The translations under genes and the position numbers were made by a program. DNA of 61,927 nucleotides from Pseudogulbenkiania sp. GTDB lineage: Bacteria > Pseudomonadota > Gammaproteobacteria > Burkholderiales > Chromobacteriaceae. The stretch covers positions 1-61,927 of the forward strand of contig JAGLBD010000010.1 of NCBI GenBank assembly GCA_018260425.1. The letters run 5' to 3'. A model generated the notes under the pieces. It saw only the letters and a list, made by a program, of their open reading frames with translations, did not search any database and was not told the DNA's origin. Shown here in pieces: positions 26,658 to 35,686 of the stretch; position 1 is the first letter of the stretch, and each line of letters opens with the position of its first letter.

Positions 26658-27833
26658 ATGATCCATCTTGAAATACAGACCACCTATCTGATGTTTTCCA
26701 TGGCAAGCCTCGTCTATACAATCGGCTTGTTTGCCAGTTGGATGGGTGATCGACAGGAACGATCCTTACTGTTCTTCAGCCTTGCCCCATTGCTGAGTGG
26801 TCTGGGCGGTTTGTTTATCGGCTTGCAGAAGCTCATGCCGCTATGGCTGGCTCTGGGCATCGGCAATGTCCTGATTGTCGGTGCCTACCAATCGATGATC
26901 ATGGCTCTGGCCTATCACGCCCGCATGCCCCTTCACTGGAAAAGCGCTCTGCTGCTGGATCTGGTCTACCTGCTGTTTTACCAGTTCTGTTATACGCCGG
27001 AATGGCTCTACACCCGCATCGTCGTGAATGGCGTACTACTGTTCCTGCTGCATCTGCTCATCGCCCGGCGCTTTTTACTCATCGATGAGCCCGGTTCCCG
27101 CATTACCGCACGCATCGGCAGCCTTATCTCGGTGCTTGGCGGCCTGACGACGCTGTGGCGGACATTATCTGCCGACCATCAGGGCGTCAATTCCGTCCTG
27201 CAAATGGGACAAGCTTTTACCTGGGGTCTGGTGGCGTCATTTTTTCTGAATTGCCTGCTGTTGTTTCTGGTTCTCCATCTCTACCATGCGCGGCTGCGTA
27301 GCAAACTCAGTCGGCTGGCAAGTTTCGATGATCTCACCGGCCTGTATAACCGGCGCTATTTTCAGGACTCGCTGAACCAGCGACGACTGGACAGCTCCCC
27401 CGACAGCCATGCCATCCTGATGATCGATATCGACCGCTTCAAGCGCATAAATGACGAGCATGGCCATCTTGCCGGCGATGTCGTGCTCAGGCACTTCGCC
27501 CACTGCCTGCGCTCGCAATTGCGCCAGCAGGATATGGCCGCTCGCTTCGGCGGAGAGGAGTTCGTGGTGTTCCTGCAAGCAACGTCACTGCACGAAGCGC
27601 ATGCCATCGCCGAGCGCATCCGTAAAAAGATCGAACAGTCGCCCGCCGACCTGCAGGACTCGCCACTGTTCTACACCGTCAGCATCGGTCTTTCACTCTA
27701 CCAGCCGATGCATGGCCAGTCGGCCCGAGAATCGGTAGAACAGGCCGACAAAGCCCTGTATCTCGCCAAACGCTCCGGACGCAACTGCACACAACTGCAG
27801 GGTGACGAGCTCATCCTGCAAGCGGCTGGCTAA
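26658..27833 (+). CDS. Membrane diguanylate cyclase (GGDEF)
   Basis: 391 residues: an N-terminal membrane sensor region with about six or seven helices (residues 8-220), then a GGDEF domain (225-391). The active-site motif is GGEEF at 298-302, preceded at the proper five-residue distance by RQQD, an intact inhibitory I-site, so synthesis of c-di-GMP with product feedback is expected. The FDDLTGLYNRRYF opening is standard. It lies behind the orphan periplasmic binding protein and converges on the ArgB-like gene with a 1-bp gap. Confidence 0.9.
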   Translation: MIHLEIQTTYLMFSMASLVYTIGLFASWMGDRQERSLLFFSLAPLLSGLGGLFIGLQKLMPLWLALGIGNVLIVGAYQSMIMALAYHARMPLHWKSALLLDLVYLLFYQFCYTPEWLYTRIVVNGVLLFLLHLLIARRFLLIDEPGSRITARIGSLISVLGGLTTLWRTLSADHQGVNSVLQMGQAFTWGLVASFFLNCLLLFLVLHLYHARLRSKLSRLASFDDLTGLYNRRYFQDSLNQRRLDSSPDSHAILMIDIDRFKRINDEHGHLAGDVVLRHFAHCLRSQLRQQDMAARFGGEEFVVFLQATSLHEAHAIAERIRKKIEQSPADLQDSPLFYTVSIGLSLYQPMHGQSARESVEQADKALYLAKRSGRNCTQLQGDELILQAAG

Positions 27834-27834
27834 G

Positions 27835-28677
27835 CTAGAAGCGCACCACGCACTTTTGCCCGACACGCCAATCATCGTGCAGGACCGCCTCGCCAGCGGC
27901 AAAGTAACGGTTGCTATCGGACAACACGTGGGCGCGGTGATGACGACACAGCAACAAACCCTCCCCTTCTTCGCAGAGTAGTTCTCCCAGTAGAGCCCCC
28001 GGCACATCGATATCCAGCACATAGACCATTTTGACGCCATGGGCGAGCGCCTCCAGAGCACTACGGCTGCAGGCTCTGGCGTCTTCCGGAAGCGAGTCCA
28101 GTTGCGCCTCGAGCGCCGCCGGGGTCAGTCGCGCCGCCTCGCTCATGGCGGCCAGTGTCTGCGCACCCGTCATGAGCACCGACCGCCCCTGCAGCTGCCA
28201 TGCCAGCAAGCCCCCCAGCGTGTCCACCGGCAGGCTATGCTCGACCCCGCCCTGATCCAGACTCGAGGCCATGATCACCGGTAGGACATTCTGTTCCAGC
28301 CACACGGAAACCGACTGACACTCAGGAACGACCAGCCGACCATCATTGAGTCTGCACCGCAGTGAATCGCCCGACATACCGACGGTTTCGACGCCACAGT
28401 CCAGCAGTTCACGCACCAGTAGCCGGTTTATCCCGGCCAGGGAGGTCGCGTCGGCAAGCGTGCCCGGTGGCTGTCCATGCACCAGCACCGGGCGACACCC
28501 AATGAATGACAGCAAGGCAATGTCGCGCACCAGCCCGGCGCGCAATGCAGGGTCGGTGAGGCGATCACCACAGCAGGCAATCACGACAGTTTGGCCTTGC
28601 AATGCCTGCAGATAGGGCAAGGTATCCGCCAACACGCGGGCGTAGCCGGAACGACTCGGGTCTGGATCGATAGTCAT
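27835..28677 (-). CDS. Degenerate ArgB-like amino acid kinase family protein
   Basis: 280 residues resembling N-acetylglutamate kinase in outline: YLQALQGQTVVIACCGDRLTDPALRAGLVRD corresponds to the ArgB start, followed by FIGCRPVLVHGQPPG, NRLLVRELL, GMSGDSL, and a C-terminal VYVLDIDVPGALLGELL near the nucleotide end. The catalytic Lys of KYGG is replaced (ACCG) and the VHGGGP loop is changed (VHGQPPG), so kinase activity is doubtful. It may be a regulatory or pseudo-enzyme paralogue. The PtsN-like gene is 10 bases upstream, so the two probably form an operon. Confidence 0.7.
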   Translation of the reverse strand: MTIDPDPSRSGYARVLADTLPYLQALQGQTVVIACCGDRLTDPALRAGLVRDIALLSFIGCRPVLVHGQPPGTLADATSLAGINRLLVRELLDCGVETVGMSGDSLRCRLNDGRLVVPECQSVSVWLEQNVLPVIMASSLDQGGVEHSLPVDTLGGLLAWQLQGRSVLMTGAQTLAAMSEAARLTPAALEAQLDSLPEDARACSRSALEALAHGVKMVYVLDIDVPGALLGELLCEEGEGLLLCRHHRAHVLSDSNRYFAAGEAVLHDDWRVGQKCVVRF

Positions 28678-28687
28678 GCGGATTACC

Positions 28688-29176
28688 TCAGCAGAGCGAC
28701 AGGGAAACGCCGGAATAGTGACGGATGGCCTGACTGACCTCGATGGCGCTCACCGCCTGCCTGACCGCTTCGCGAAACTCGCGCACTCCCAGCACTCGCA
28801 CTGCTTCAGCCAGGCGTTGCAGGAGATCCTTGCCAGCCTGTTCCGGCACCACCAATAGCAGAAACTGGGTGACCGGTTTGTCGTCGGGGGCATTGAAGGG
28901 AACCGGTCTGGCGGCGCGAATAAACACGGCCAGCGTTTCTTGCAAGCCCGGCATTCTGGCATGGGGCACGGCCACGCCCGACCCCAATGCCGTCGAGCCC
29001 AGCTGTTCACGCTGTTCCAGCCGGCGCACGATTTCGTCCGCGGGCAATCCGTGGCTATGCCGCCAATGGCGCGCCGCCATGGTAAACAGCTGTTGACGGT
29101 TGAACACCGGGGCATTGAGAAAAATGGTATCCATGGAGCAGAGACTGGCTAAGGTCGTCATGATCTGATCGCTCAT
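28688..29176 (-). CDS. PTS EIIA-type protein (PtsN-like)
   Basis: About 162 residues from the ATG at 29176; an in-frame ATG at 29230 is also possible. It is a fructose/nitrogen-type EIIA domain with the phosphoacceptor His in GSGVAVPHAR (H72), and FNAPDDKPVTQFLLLVVPE like PtsN. No rpoN, hpf, hprK or other PTS genes are nearby, so it is not in the canonical ptsN locus. Its partner gene is the ArgB-like pseudo-kinase; a regulatory link between nitrogen PTS phosphorylation and that protein is inference only. Confidence 0.78.
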   Translation of the reverse strand: MSDQIMTTLASLCSMDTIFLNAPVFNRQQLFTMAARHWRHSHGLPADEIVRRLEQREQLGSTALGSGVAVPHARMPGLQETLAVFIRAARPVPFNAPDDKPVTQFLLLVVPEQAGKDLLQRLAEAVRVLGVREFREAVRQAVSAIEVSQAIRHYSGVSLSLC

Positions 29177-29345
29177 ACGGCTCTGGCTTGCCAACCCGCG
29201 CCAGAGCACCTTATGCGGGATGAACGGCACCCGGCCCGACAGGGGCTCGACACCTATTCATTCGGAAAGCATAAGCAAGCCTTTGTAAAAAAGGCATAAA
29301 AGTGGTTCAAGCAGGGAAAGGAGGAAAAAGGGATTAGGCACAACG

Positions 29346-29361
29346 GGCCCGGAACCGGGCC
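29346..29361 (-). terminator. Possible terminator after the VF530-family gene
   Basis: A 7-bp GC stem GGCCCGG/CCGGGCC with a 2-nt gap lies just after the minus-strand stop at 29368. The T-rich part (CCCTTTTTCC) is more than 10 bases beyond, so it is weak. Confidence 0.4.
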
Positions 29362-29367
29362 GGGGAA

Positions 29368-29634
29368 TCACTCGGCGTTGCGTTTGGGAAACAGCCGTGG
29401 CCGGTCATCGGCCGGACGTTTACGCAAAGACACGTACATCGCTTCAACCCGCTCGCGCGCCCAGGGGGTCTTGCGCAGGAAGGCCAGGCTGGATTTGATG
29501 GAGGGGTCATGACTAAAGCAGCGAACGTCCAGACGCGCGGCCAATCCATCCCATCCATAGGCTTCCAGCAGCTCTTCCAGCATGCGGGCCAGCGTAACGC
29601 CGTGAGTCGGATTATTCGGTTGGGATGTCGTCAT
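29368..29634 (-). CDS. VF530 family DNA-binding protein
   Basis: 88 residues from the ATG at 29634; the longer frame from 29700 overlaps the tRNA terminator. The family signature is clear: LARMLEELLEAYGWDGLAARL, then RCFSHDPSIKSSLAFLRKTPWARERVE. VF530 proteins are small helical DNA-binding proteins of unknown role. It is downstream of the tRNA operon but separated by a terminator. Confidence 0.9.
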   Translation of the reverse strand: MTTSQPNNPTHGVTLARMLEELLEAYGWDGLAARLDVRCFSHDPSIKSSLAFLRKTPWARERVEAMYVSLRKRPADDRPRLFPKRNAE

Positions 29635-29681
29635 GAGAATCAGCCAAAATCGTTCGAGCCGGCAGTCTACCGGCAGATAAC

Positions 29682-29712
29682 AAAAAGCCCCTGATGTCAT
29701 GCATCAAGGGCT
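29682..29712 (-). terminator. Terminator of the tRNA operon
   Basis: On the minus strand an 11-bp stem with one mismatch (AGCCCTTGATG/CATCAGGGGCT) is followed by TTTTT, 8 bases after tRNA-Glu. Confidence 0.85.
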
Positions 29713-29719
29713 AAGTGTT

Positions 29720-29794
29720 TGGCGTCCCCACGGGGAATCGAACCCCGGCCGCCGCCGTGAAAGGGCAGTGTTCTAACCGCTAAACTATAGGGAC
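29720..29794 (-). tRNA. tRNA-Glu (anticodon TTC)
   Basis: The minus strand reads GTCCCTATAGTTTAGCGG and so on, folds as a cloverleaf with the anticodon loop CTTTCAC (TTC), T-arm GGGGTTCGATTCCCC, and an encoded CCA (75 nt). Confidence 0.97.
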
Positions 29795-29797
29795 ATC

Positions 29798-29874
29798 TGG
29801 CGCACCCGGAGCGATTCGAACGCCCGACCCTCTGGTTCGTAGCCAGATACTCTATCCAACTGAGCTACGGGTGC
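29798..29874 (-). tRNA. tRNA-Arg (anticodon ACG)
   Basis: The minus strand starts GCACCCGTAGCTCAG, with the anticodon loop CTACGAA (ACG, read as ICG), T-arm GGGCGTTCGAATCGCTC, and an encoded CCA (77 nt). It is 3 bases from tRNA-Glu. Confidence 0.97.
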
Positions 29875-29882
29875 GCTGTTTC

Positions 29883-29974
29883 TGGCGGAGAAAGAGGGAT
29901 TCGAACCCTCGATACAGGTTACCCCGTATGCCGCCTTAGCAGGGCGGTGCCTTCGACCTCTCGGCCATTTCTCC
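29883..29974 (-). tRNA. tRNA-Ser (anticodon GCT)
   Basis: The minus strand starts GGAGAAATGGCCGAGAGG, with the anticodon loop CTGCTAA (GCT), a long variable arm typical of tRNA-Ser, and an encoded CCA (92 nt). It is the first tRNA of the minus-strand cluster behind lysC. Confidence 0.97.
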
Positions 29975-29977
29975 GTT

Positions 29978-30013
29978 CAGAGAGCGCAATACTAAGGGGT
30001 GTTGCGCTCTCTG
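29978..30013 (-). promoter_or_regulatory. 12-bp perfect hairpin between lysC and tRNA-Ser
   Basis: CAGAGAGCGCAA/TTGCGCTCTCTG with a 12-nt loop. No T-run follows on the minus strand, so it may be a weak terminator of lysC or a processing hairpin in a lysC-tRNA transcript. Confidence 0.6.
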
Positions 30014-30022
30014 TCAAGCGTT

Positions 30023-31255
30023 TCAGGCTGCAGAAATTTCGTCGAGCCCAAATACCTTGTGCAGCACGCGTACCGCCAGTTCCAGATACTTCTCGTCGAT
30101 CAATACCGATACCTTGATTTCCGAAGTCGAGATCATCTGGATATTGATGCCCTCTTCGGCCAGTGTACGGAACATGGTCGAAGCAACGCCACAGTGCGAG
30201 CGCATTCCGACCCCCACGATGGAAACTTTGACGACTTTGTCATCGGCATCGATCTTGGCAGCGCCGATATGGGTCTGCACATCGCGCAGGATGGTAAGGG
30301 TGCGCTGGAACTCGCCACGCGGCACCGTGAACGAAAAGTCAGTCGCACCATTTTCACCCACGTTCTGGATGATCATGTCCACTTCGATATTGGCATCCGC
30401 CACCGGACCCAGAATCTGGTAGGCGATACCCGGCTTGTCCGGAACGCCCTTGACGTTGATGCGCGCCTCGTTACGGTCAAATGCGATACCGGCGACTACA
30501 GCCTTTTCCATGTTTTCGTCTTCCTCGAACGTAATCAGTGTGCCCTCGCCCTCGTCTTCGAAGCTGGACAGGACACGCAAACGGACCTGGTACTTGCCGG
30601 CAAACTCGACCGAACGGATCTGCAAGACCTTGGACCCCAGACTCGCCATCTCGATCATCTCCTCGAAGGTGATGGTCTTGAGACGGCGTGCCTCGGGAAC
30701 CACACGGGGATCGGTGGTGTAGACCCCGTCCACGTCGGTATAGATCTGGCATTCGTCGGCTTTCAGTGCCGCTGCCAACGCCACGGCAGAGGTGTCCGAG
30801 CCACCCCGGCCAAGCGTGGTGATGTTCCCGGTCTCGCTGACCCCCTGGAAACCCGCCACGATCACGACGCGTCCCGCGCCGAGGTCATTGCGCATCACGT
30901 CTTCGTCGATGGAGCTGATACGAGCCTTGCCGTGCGCATCGTCGGTGAGGATTTTCACCTGCCAGCCACAGTAGCTGACCGCCGGCACACCGATTTCTTT
31001 CAGTGCCATGGCCAACAGACCGATAGTGACTTGCTCGCCGGTAGAAACGATCACGTCGAGTTCACGCGGATCAGGATATTCCTGGATATCCTTGGCCAGG
31101 GCAATCAGGCGATTGGTCTCTCCGCTCATGGCAGACACCACCACCACTACATCATGCCCCTGACTCTTCCATTTGGCGACGCGCCGGGCCACGTTCTTGA
31201 TACGTTCCGTGGTGCCCACCGACGTCCCGCCGTACTTTTGTACAATGAGTGCCAT
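30023..31255 (-). CDS. lysC: Aspartate kinase
   Basis: The first step of the aspartate family (Lys, Thr, Met). The 410-residue monofunctional enzyme has the start [64 protein letters not shown], and a C-terminal pair of ACT domains (about 265-410) for feedback control. Its length and ACT layout fit the Lys/Thr-regulated type of beta- and pseudomonad bacteria. hom and thrC of the same pathway lie 19 kb away in this window. Confidence 0.97.
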   Translation of the reverse strand: MALIVQKYGGTSVGTTERIKNVARRVAKWKSQGHDVVVVVSAMSGETNRLIALAKDIQEYPDPRELDVIVSTGEQVTIGLLAMALKEIGVPAVSYCGWQVKILTDDAHGKARISSIDEDVMRNDLGAGRVVIVAGFQGVSETGNITTLGRGGSDTSAVALAAALKADECQIYTDVDGVYTTDPRVVPEARRLKTITFEEMIEMASLGSKVLQIRSVEFAGKYQVRLRVLSSFEDEGEGTLITFEEDENMEKAVVAGIAFDRNEARINVKGVPDKPGIAYQILGPVADANIEVDMIIQNVGENGATDFSFTVPRGEFQRTLTILRDVQTHIGAAKIDADDKVVKVSIVGVGMRSHCGVASTMFRTLAEEGINIQMISTSEIKVSVLIDEKYLELAVRVLHKVFGLDEISAA

Positions 31256-31487
31256 GCTGGGTTCTTGTTGAAATGTCGTTGAAATGTCGAGTCTGATTCT
31301 TGCCTCATCTGTCCAAGAAATGCAAGCGTGATGTGCCTTGAATCTGCACGCTTTTTAGCCATTTACGACGACCAGGGCAAAAAAAGTCCCTTGTCATTGT
31401 GTGGAACTATTTTCATCCAACGTGTTCGAAGTGCAATATGCCGAAGTCATCAACAAAACCCCGCAAGTCGTCGCAAGGAAAACCTGT

Positions 31488-33500
31488 ATGAATCCTGTTC
31501 GTCTGACGCTATTGGCCGGTTTGGTCGCCAGTAGTTTGCAAGCCACGGCCTTTCCGGTCTCCGGCATCGAATTTGAAAACTTTGACCGCTCGGTACGCAT
31601 CCAGGACAACCTGTATCTGGCCGTCAATGGCACCTGGATCAAAAAAACCGCCATTCCGGCCGACAAGTCCAGCTGGGGTGCCATCGCACAATTACGCGAC
31701 CAGTCTGACCGGCAAGTCCGTGCCTTGCTGGACGACGCGGCAAGCGGCAAGCTAAAAGGTAGCGATGCGCGCAAGATCAGCGACCTGTACAAGAGCTTCA
31801 TGAACGAGGAGGCCATCGAGAGAGCGGGTCTCGCGTCACTGCGGCCGGATCTCGCGGCCATCGAATCGATCGGCAACCGGCAGGAATTGATCACTGCCTT
31901 TGCGACCGCCCAGCGCGACCTGGGCCGCAGCCCGCTGGCGTTCAATGTGGTTCAGGATAGCCATGATGCCAATCGTTATCAGGTGTCGATCGGACAAAGC
32001 GGCCTCGCCCTGCCCGACCGGGACTACTATCTCCTCAACGATGCCCGCTTCGTACGCGCCCGGGAGGCCTACCAGACCTATCTGACCACTCTGTTCCGCC
32101 TGGCGGGCTACGACACCCCCGAACAGCGCGCCACTGCCGTGCTGGCGCTGGAGACCCGTCTGGCCCGCATCCAGTGGAGCCGGGTCGACAACCGCGACGC
32201 CAGGAAAACCGACAACCCGCTGCCGACCCGTGCGCTGGCCACGCAGCTTCCCGGCATTGACTGGGCAACGTGGCTGGCAGCCAGCGCACTGGACAACACC
32301 GCTCAGGTCAACATCCGGCAACCTTCCTACCTCATCGCGCTGGGTAAGGAGATCACTGCCTCGGACCTGGCCATCTGGAAGGATTACCTGCTGGCCGGCA
32401 AGCTCTCGGCAGCCGCCCCCTATTTGCCCAAGGCCTTTGCCGACGCACACTTCGCCCTGTTCGGCAAAGTGCTGCAGGGGCAGCAAGAACCTGCTGCGCG
32501 TTGGCAACGGGGCGTGCAACTGGTGAACAGCCTGATGGGCGAAGCCGTCGGCAAATACTATGTTGCACGCCATTTCCCGGCCAAAGACAAGGCCCGCATG
32601 GAAACTCTGGTGGCCAATCTGCTGCAAGCCTACCGGCAAAGCATCGATACTATCGATTGGATGAGTCCGGAGACCAAGCAGCAGGCCCAAGCCAAATTGG
32701 CGAAATACACGGTAAAGATCGGCTATCCGGACACATGGCGCGACTACGGCAGCCTGCATGTCCAGCCTGATGATCCACTGGCCAACCTCAAGGCGGGCAC
32801 GGCATTCAATGTCCAGTACATGATGAACAAGCTCGGCAAACCCGTGGATCGTCAGGAGTGGGGCATGTCTCCCCAGACGGTTAACGCCTATTACAGCCCG
32901 CAAAAGAATGAAATCGTCTTCCCGGCCGCCATCCTTCAAGCTCCGTTCTTCAACAGCAAGGCCGATGATGCGGTGAATTACGGTGCTATCGGCGCGGTGA
33001 TCGGCCATGAAATCAGCCATGGCTTTGATGATCAAGGCAGCCATTTCGATGGTGATGGCAACCTGAAAGACTGGTGGAGCGCCGCAGACCGCGAGCACTT
33101 CGATGCACTGTCCCGCAAGCTGATTGCCCAATACTCTGCCGTCGAGCCAGTCAAAGGACAGCCTATCAATGGCCGGCTCACCCTCGGGGAGAACATTGCC
33201 GACCTATCCGGCCTGCAAATTGCCTATCAGGCCTACCGGCTGTCACTTGGCGGCAAAGCCCCGCCGACCATTGACGGTCTCAGTGGCGACAAACGGTTCT
33301 TCATCGGCTTCGCACAGGCATGGCGCTCACGGGTCAGGGAAGAAGCGCTGGTGTCGCAACTGGTGTCCGACCCGCACTCCCCGTCCAGTTACCGCCCGAT
33401 CGGAGCAGCGATAAATAGCGATGCCTTCCACAAAGCCTTCGGCATCCAACCGGGTGATGGCATGTACAAACCTGAATCCGAACGCATCAGGATTTGGTAG
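31488..33500 (+). CDS. M13 family zinc metallopeptidase, copy 1
   Basis: A neprilysin/PepO-type endopeptidase of 670 residues from the ATG at 31488, behind AAGGAAA; an earlier frame start (31401) has no signal peptide. It has a signal peptide (about 1-22), an N-terminal helical domain (VRIQDNLYLAVNGTWI), the substrate motif NAYYSPQKNEIVFPAAILQ, the zinc site H507-EISH, and ENIAD with Glu568 as third ligand; it ends RIRIW. It should act in the periplasm or outside. It stands in tandem with a close paralogue 108 bases downstream. Confidence 0.93.
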   Translation: MNPVRLTLLAGLVASSLQATAFPVSGIEFENFDRSVRIQDNLYLAVNGTWIKKTAIPADKSSWGAIAQLRDQSDRQVRALLDDAASGKLKGSDARKISDLYKSFMNEEAIERAGLASLRPDLAAIESIGNRQELITAFATAQRDLGRSPLAFNVVQDSHDANRYQVSIGQSGLALPDRDYYLLNDARFVRAREAYQTYLTTLFRLAGYDTPEQRATAVLALETRLARIQWSRVDNRDARKTDNPLPTRALATQLPGIDWATWLAASALDNTAQVNIRQPSYLIALGKEITASDLAIWKDYLLAGKLSAAAPYLPKAFADAHFALFGKVLQGQQEPAARWQRGVQLVNSLMGEAVGKYYVARHFPAKDKARMETLVANLLQAYRQSIDTIDWMSPETKQQAQAKLAKYTVKIGYPDTWRDYGSLHVQPDDPLANLKAGTAFNVQYMMNKLGKPVDRQEWGMSPQTVNAYYSPQKNEIVFPAAILQAPFFNSKADDAVNYGAIGAVIGHEISHGFDDQGSHFDGDGNLKDWWSAADREHFDALSRKLIAQYSAVEPVKGQPINGRLTLGENIADLSGLQIAYQAYRLSLGGKAPPTIDGLSGDKRFFIGFAQAWRSRVREEALVSQLVSDPHSPSSYRPIGAAINSDAFHKAFGIQPGDGMYKPESERIRIW

Positions 33501-33608
33501 GCATATTTAATATCCAAAAGGCATTGATCGCCAGAATGTAGAGCGATATATTGCCAAACATAATCCGCTCAGGCAGGTCCGGCCGGGCGGCACTACAAAG
33601 GGAAAAAC

Positions 33609-35618
33609 ATGAACTTCAAACTGGCAATTGTCGCTGCCTCGCTGATGGTGTGCGGGCAGGTGGGAGCCGAAGCGGTTTCGGGTATCGAAACCGCCGGTTT
33701 CAACAAACAAGTCCGTCCGCAAGATGATATCTATGACGCGGTAAACGGTGGCTGGATCAAGGCAACGACCTTGCCGGCCGACGAAGCCTATACCGGCTCG
33801 TTCAAAAAACTCTACGACCTGTCTCAGGAGCGTAGTCGCAAAATTATCGAGAATGCCGCCGCCAATCCGGCCAGTTCTGCCGAGGCACAGAAAATCGGTG
33901 ATTTCTACAAGAGCTTCATGAACGAAGCCCTTGTCGAAAAACGCGGGCTGGCGCCGATCAAAGCCGATCTCGCACAGATCGATGCGCTCGGCAACTCGCT
34001 GGAGCTGGTGAAACTGCTGGGTGAACTGCAAAAAACCGGGGTTTCGGTTCCGTTCGGCTTCAGCGTCGGCCCTGATTCCAAGGACTCGCTGAAAAACGTG
34101 GTCGGCATCCAGCAAGGCGGCCTGTCCATGCCGGACCGCGATTACTATCTGGAAAAGGATGCCCGCTTCGAAAAAGCCCGTCAGGCCTATCTGACCTTCC
34201 TGACCGCGATGTTCACTCAGGGTGGCTATGACAAGCCGGCTGAACGTGCCCTGAACGTGCTGAAACTGGAAACCGAACTGGCTCGCATCCACTGGACCAA
34301 TGTCGAAAACCGCGACCCGCAAAAAACCTACAACAAGATGCCGATCGGAGCGCTGGCCAAACTGGCTCCGGAAATCGACTGGCAATTGTTCTTTGTGTCG
34401 GCCGGCGCCAACGGGGTAAAAGAAGTCGATGTGGCCCAACCGACCTACTTTACCGCCCTTGGCAAACTGTTTGCCGCTACCCCGCTGCAAGTCTGGAAAG
34501 ACTATCTGGCCGTGCATACGCTGGATGCCTACGGCCCGTTCCTGAACAAGAAAATTGCCGACACCCGTTTCGACTTCTACGGCAAGGCCCTGTCCGGCAC
34601 CACTCAACAGCGCCCGCGCTGGAAACGTGGCGTCAACACGGTATCGGGTAGCCTGGGTGAAGCAATTGGCAAACTGTACGTGAAACAATACTTCCCGCCG
34701 GAAGCCAAGGCCCGCATGGAAGGTCTGGTTGCCAACCTGATGAAGGCCTATGCGCAAAGCATCGACGACCTGAGCTGGATGGGTCCGGAAACCCGCAAGG
34801 AAGCCCATCTGAAACTCTCCAAGTACATGTTGAAGATTGGCTATCCGGAGAAGTGGAAGGATTACAGCAGCCTGACCATCAAGGCAGACGATCTGGTCGG
34901 CAACATCAAGGGTTCCGGTGAATACCAGCACGCCCGCATGCTGGCACGCATTGGCAAGCCGGTAGACCGCAGCGAATGGCACATGACGCCGCAAACCGTT
35001 AACGCCTACTACAATCCGAGCGTCAACGAAATCGTTTTCCCGGCGGCGATCCTGCAACCGCCGTTCTTCAACATCAAAGCGGATGACGCAGCGAACTACG
35101 GTGGCATCGGTGCGGTGATCGGCCATGAAATCAGCCATGGCTTCGATGACAGCGGCAGCGAGTTCGATGGCGATGGCAATCTGCGTCAGTGGATGACCGC
35201 GGAAGACCGTGCCAAGTTCAAGGCCATTACCGCCAAACTGGTTGAGCAGTACGACAGCTACGAAGCGCTGCCGGGCAAGCATGTCAACGGTAAACTGACC
35301 CTGGGCGAGAACATTGCCGACAACGCCGGCCTGCAGATCGCCTACAAGGCCTACCAATTGTCGCTGGGCGGCAAGCCGGCAGCGGTCATCGACGGCATGA
35401 CCGGTGAGCAACGCTTCTTCTTCGGTTTCAGTCAGGTATGGCGCTCCAAGGAACGCGAAGAAGCCCTGCTGTCGCAAATCGTGTCCGATCCGCATTCCCC
35501 GGATAAATTCCGCGCCATCGGCGCCTCGTCCAACAGCGAAGCGTTCTACAAAGCCTTTGACGTCAAGTCGACCGACAAGATGTTCAAACCGGCCGGTGAA
35601 CGCATCAAGATCTGGTAA
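33609..35618 (+). CDS. M13 family zinc metallopeptidase, copy 2
   Basis: 669 residues, paralogous to the gene before it along the whole length. It has a signal peptide (about 1-20), VRPQDDIYDAVNGGWI, NAYYNPSVNEIVFPAAILQ, HEISH at 506-510, ENIAD with Glu567, and the C-terminal RIKIW. All catalytic residues are intact. AAAGGGAAAAAC lies before the ATG. Lysine codons are more frequent than in copy 1, so the two have diverged in surface charge, possibly in substrate range. Confidence 0.93.
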   Translation: MNFKLAIVAASLMVCGQVGAEAVSGIETAGFNKQVRPQDDIYDAVNGGWIKATTLPADEAYTGSFKKLYDLSQERSRKIIENAAANPASSAEAQKIGDFYKSFMNEALVEKRGLAPIKADLAQIDALGNSLELVKLLGELQKTGVSVPFGFSVGPDSKDSLKNVVGIQQGGLSMPDRDYYLEKDARFEKARQAYLTFLTAMFTQGGYDKPAERALNVLKLETELARIHWTNVENRDPQKTYNKMPIGALAKLAPEIDWQLFFVSAGANGVKEVDVAQPTYFTALGKLFAATPLQVWKDYLAVHTLDAYGPFLNKKIADTRFDFYGKALSGTTQQRPRWKRGVNTVSGSLGEAIGKLYVKQYFPPEAKARMEGLVANLMKAYAQSIDDLSWMGPETRKEAHLKLSKYMLKIGYPEKWKDYSSLTIKADDLVGNIKGSGEYQHARMLARIGKPVDRSEWHMTPQTVNAYYNPSVNEIVFPAAILQPPFFNIKADDAANYGGIGAVIGHEISHGFDDSGSEFDGDGNLRQWMTAEDRAKFKAITAKLVEQYDSYEALPGKHVNGKLTLGENIADNAGLQIAYKAYQLSLGGKPAAVIDGMTGEQRFFFGFSQVWRSKEREEALLSQIVSDPHSPDKFRAIGASSNSEAFYKAFDVKSTDKMFKPAGERIKIW

Positions 35619-35637
35619 GCGCTGCGCAGTCAACAAA

Positions 35638-35672
35638 ACGGGCAGTGGCCAACGCCACCGCCCGTTTTTTTA
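35638..35672 (+). terminator. Strong terminator after the M13 peptidase pair
   Basis: A stem ACGGGC(A)GTGGC/GCCAC(C)GCCCGT followed by TTTTTTTAT. The A-rich left side may let it serve the convergent alaC-type gene as well. Confidence 0.93.
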
Positions 35673-35686
35673 TTCAGTGACGCCGA

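Noticed and set aside
29720-29974. Genomic island attachment at the tRNA cluster
   Set aside because: No integrase gene, no repeated tRNA 3' end, and ordinary genes on both sides.
33507-35636. 709-codon open frame on the minus strand opposite the second M13 peptidase
   Set aside because: It lies antisense to a well-supported gene with intact catalytic motifs. Long antisense frames are expected in GC-rich genes with biased third positions, and the translation shows no family signature.
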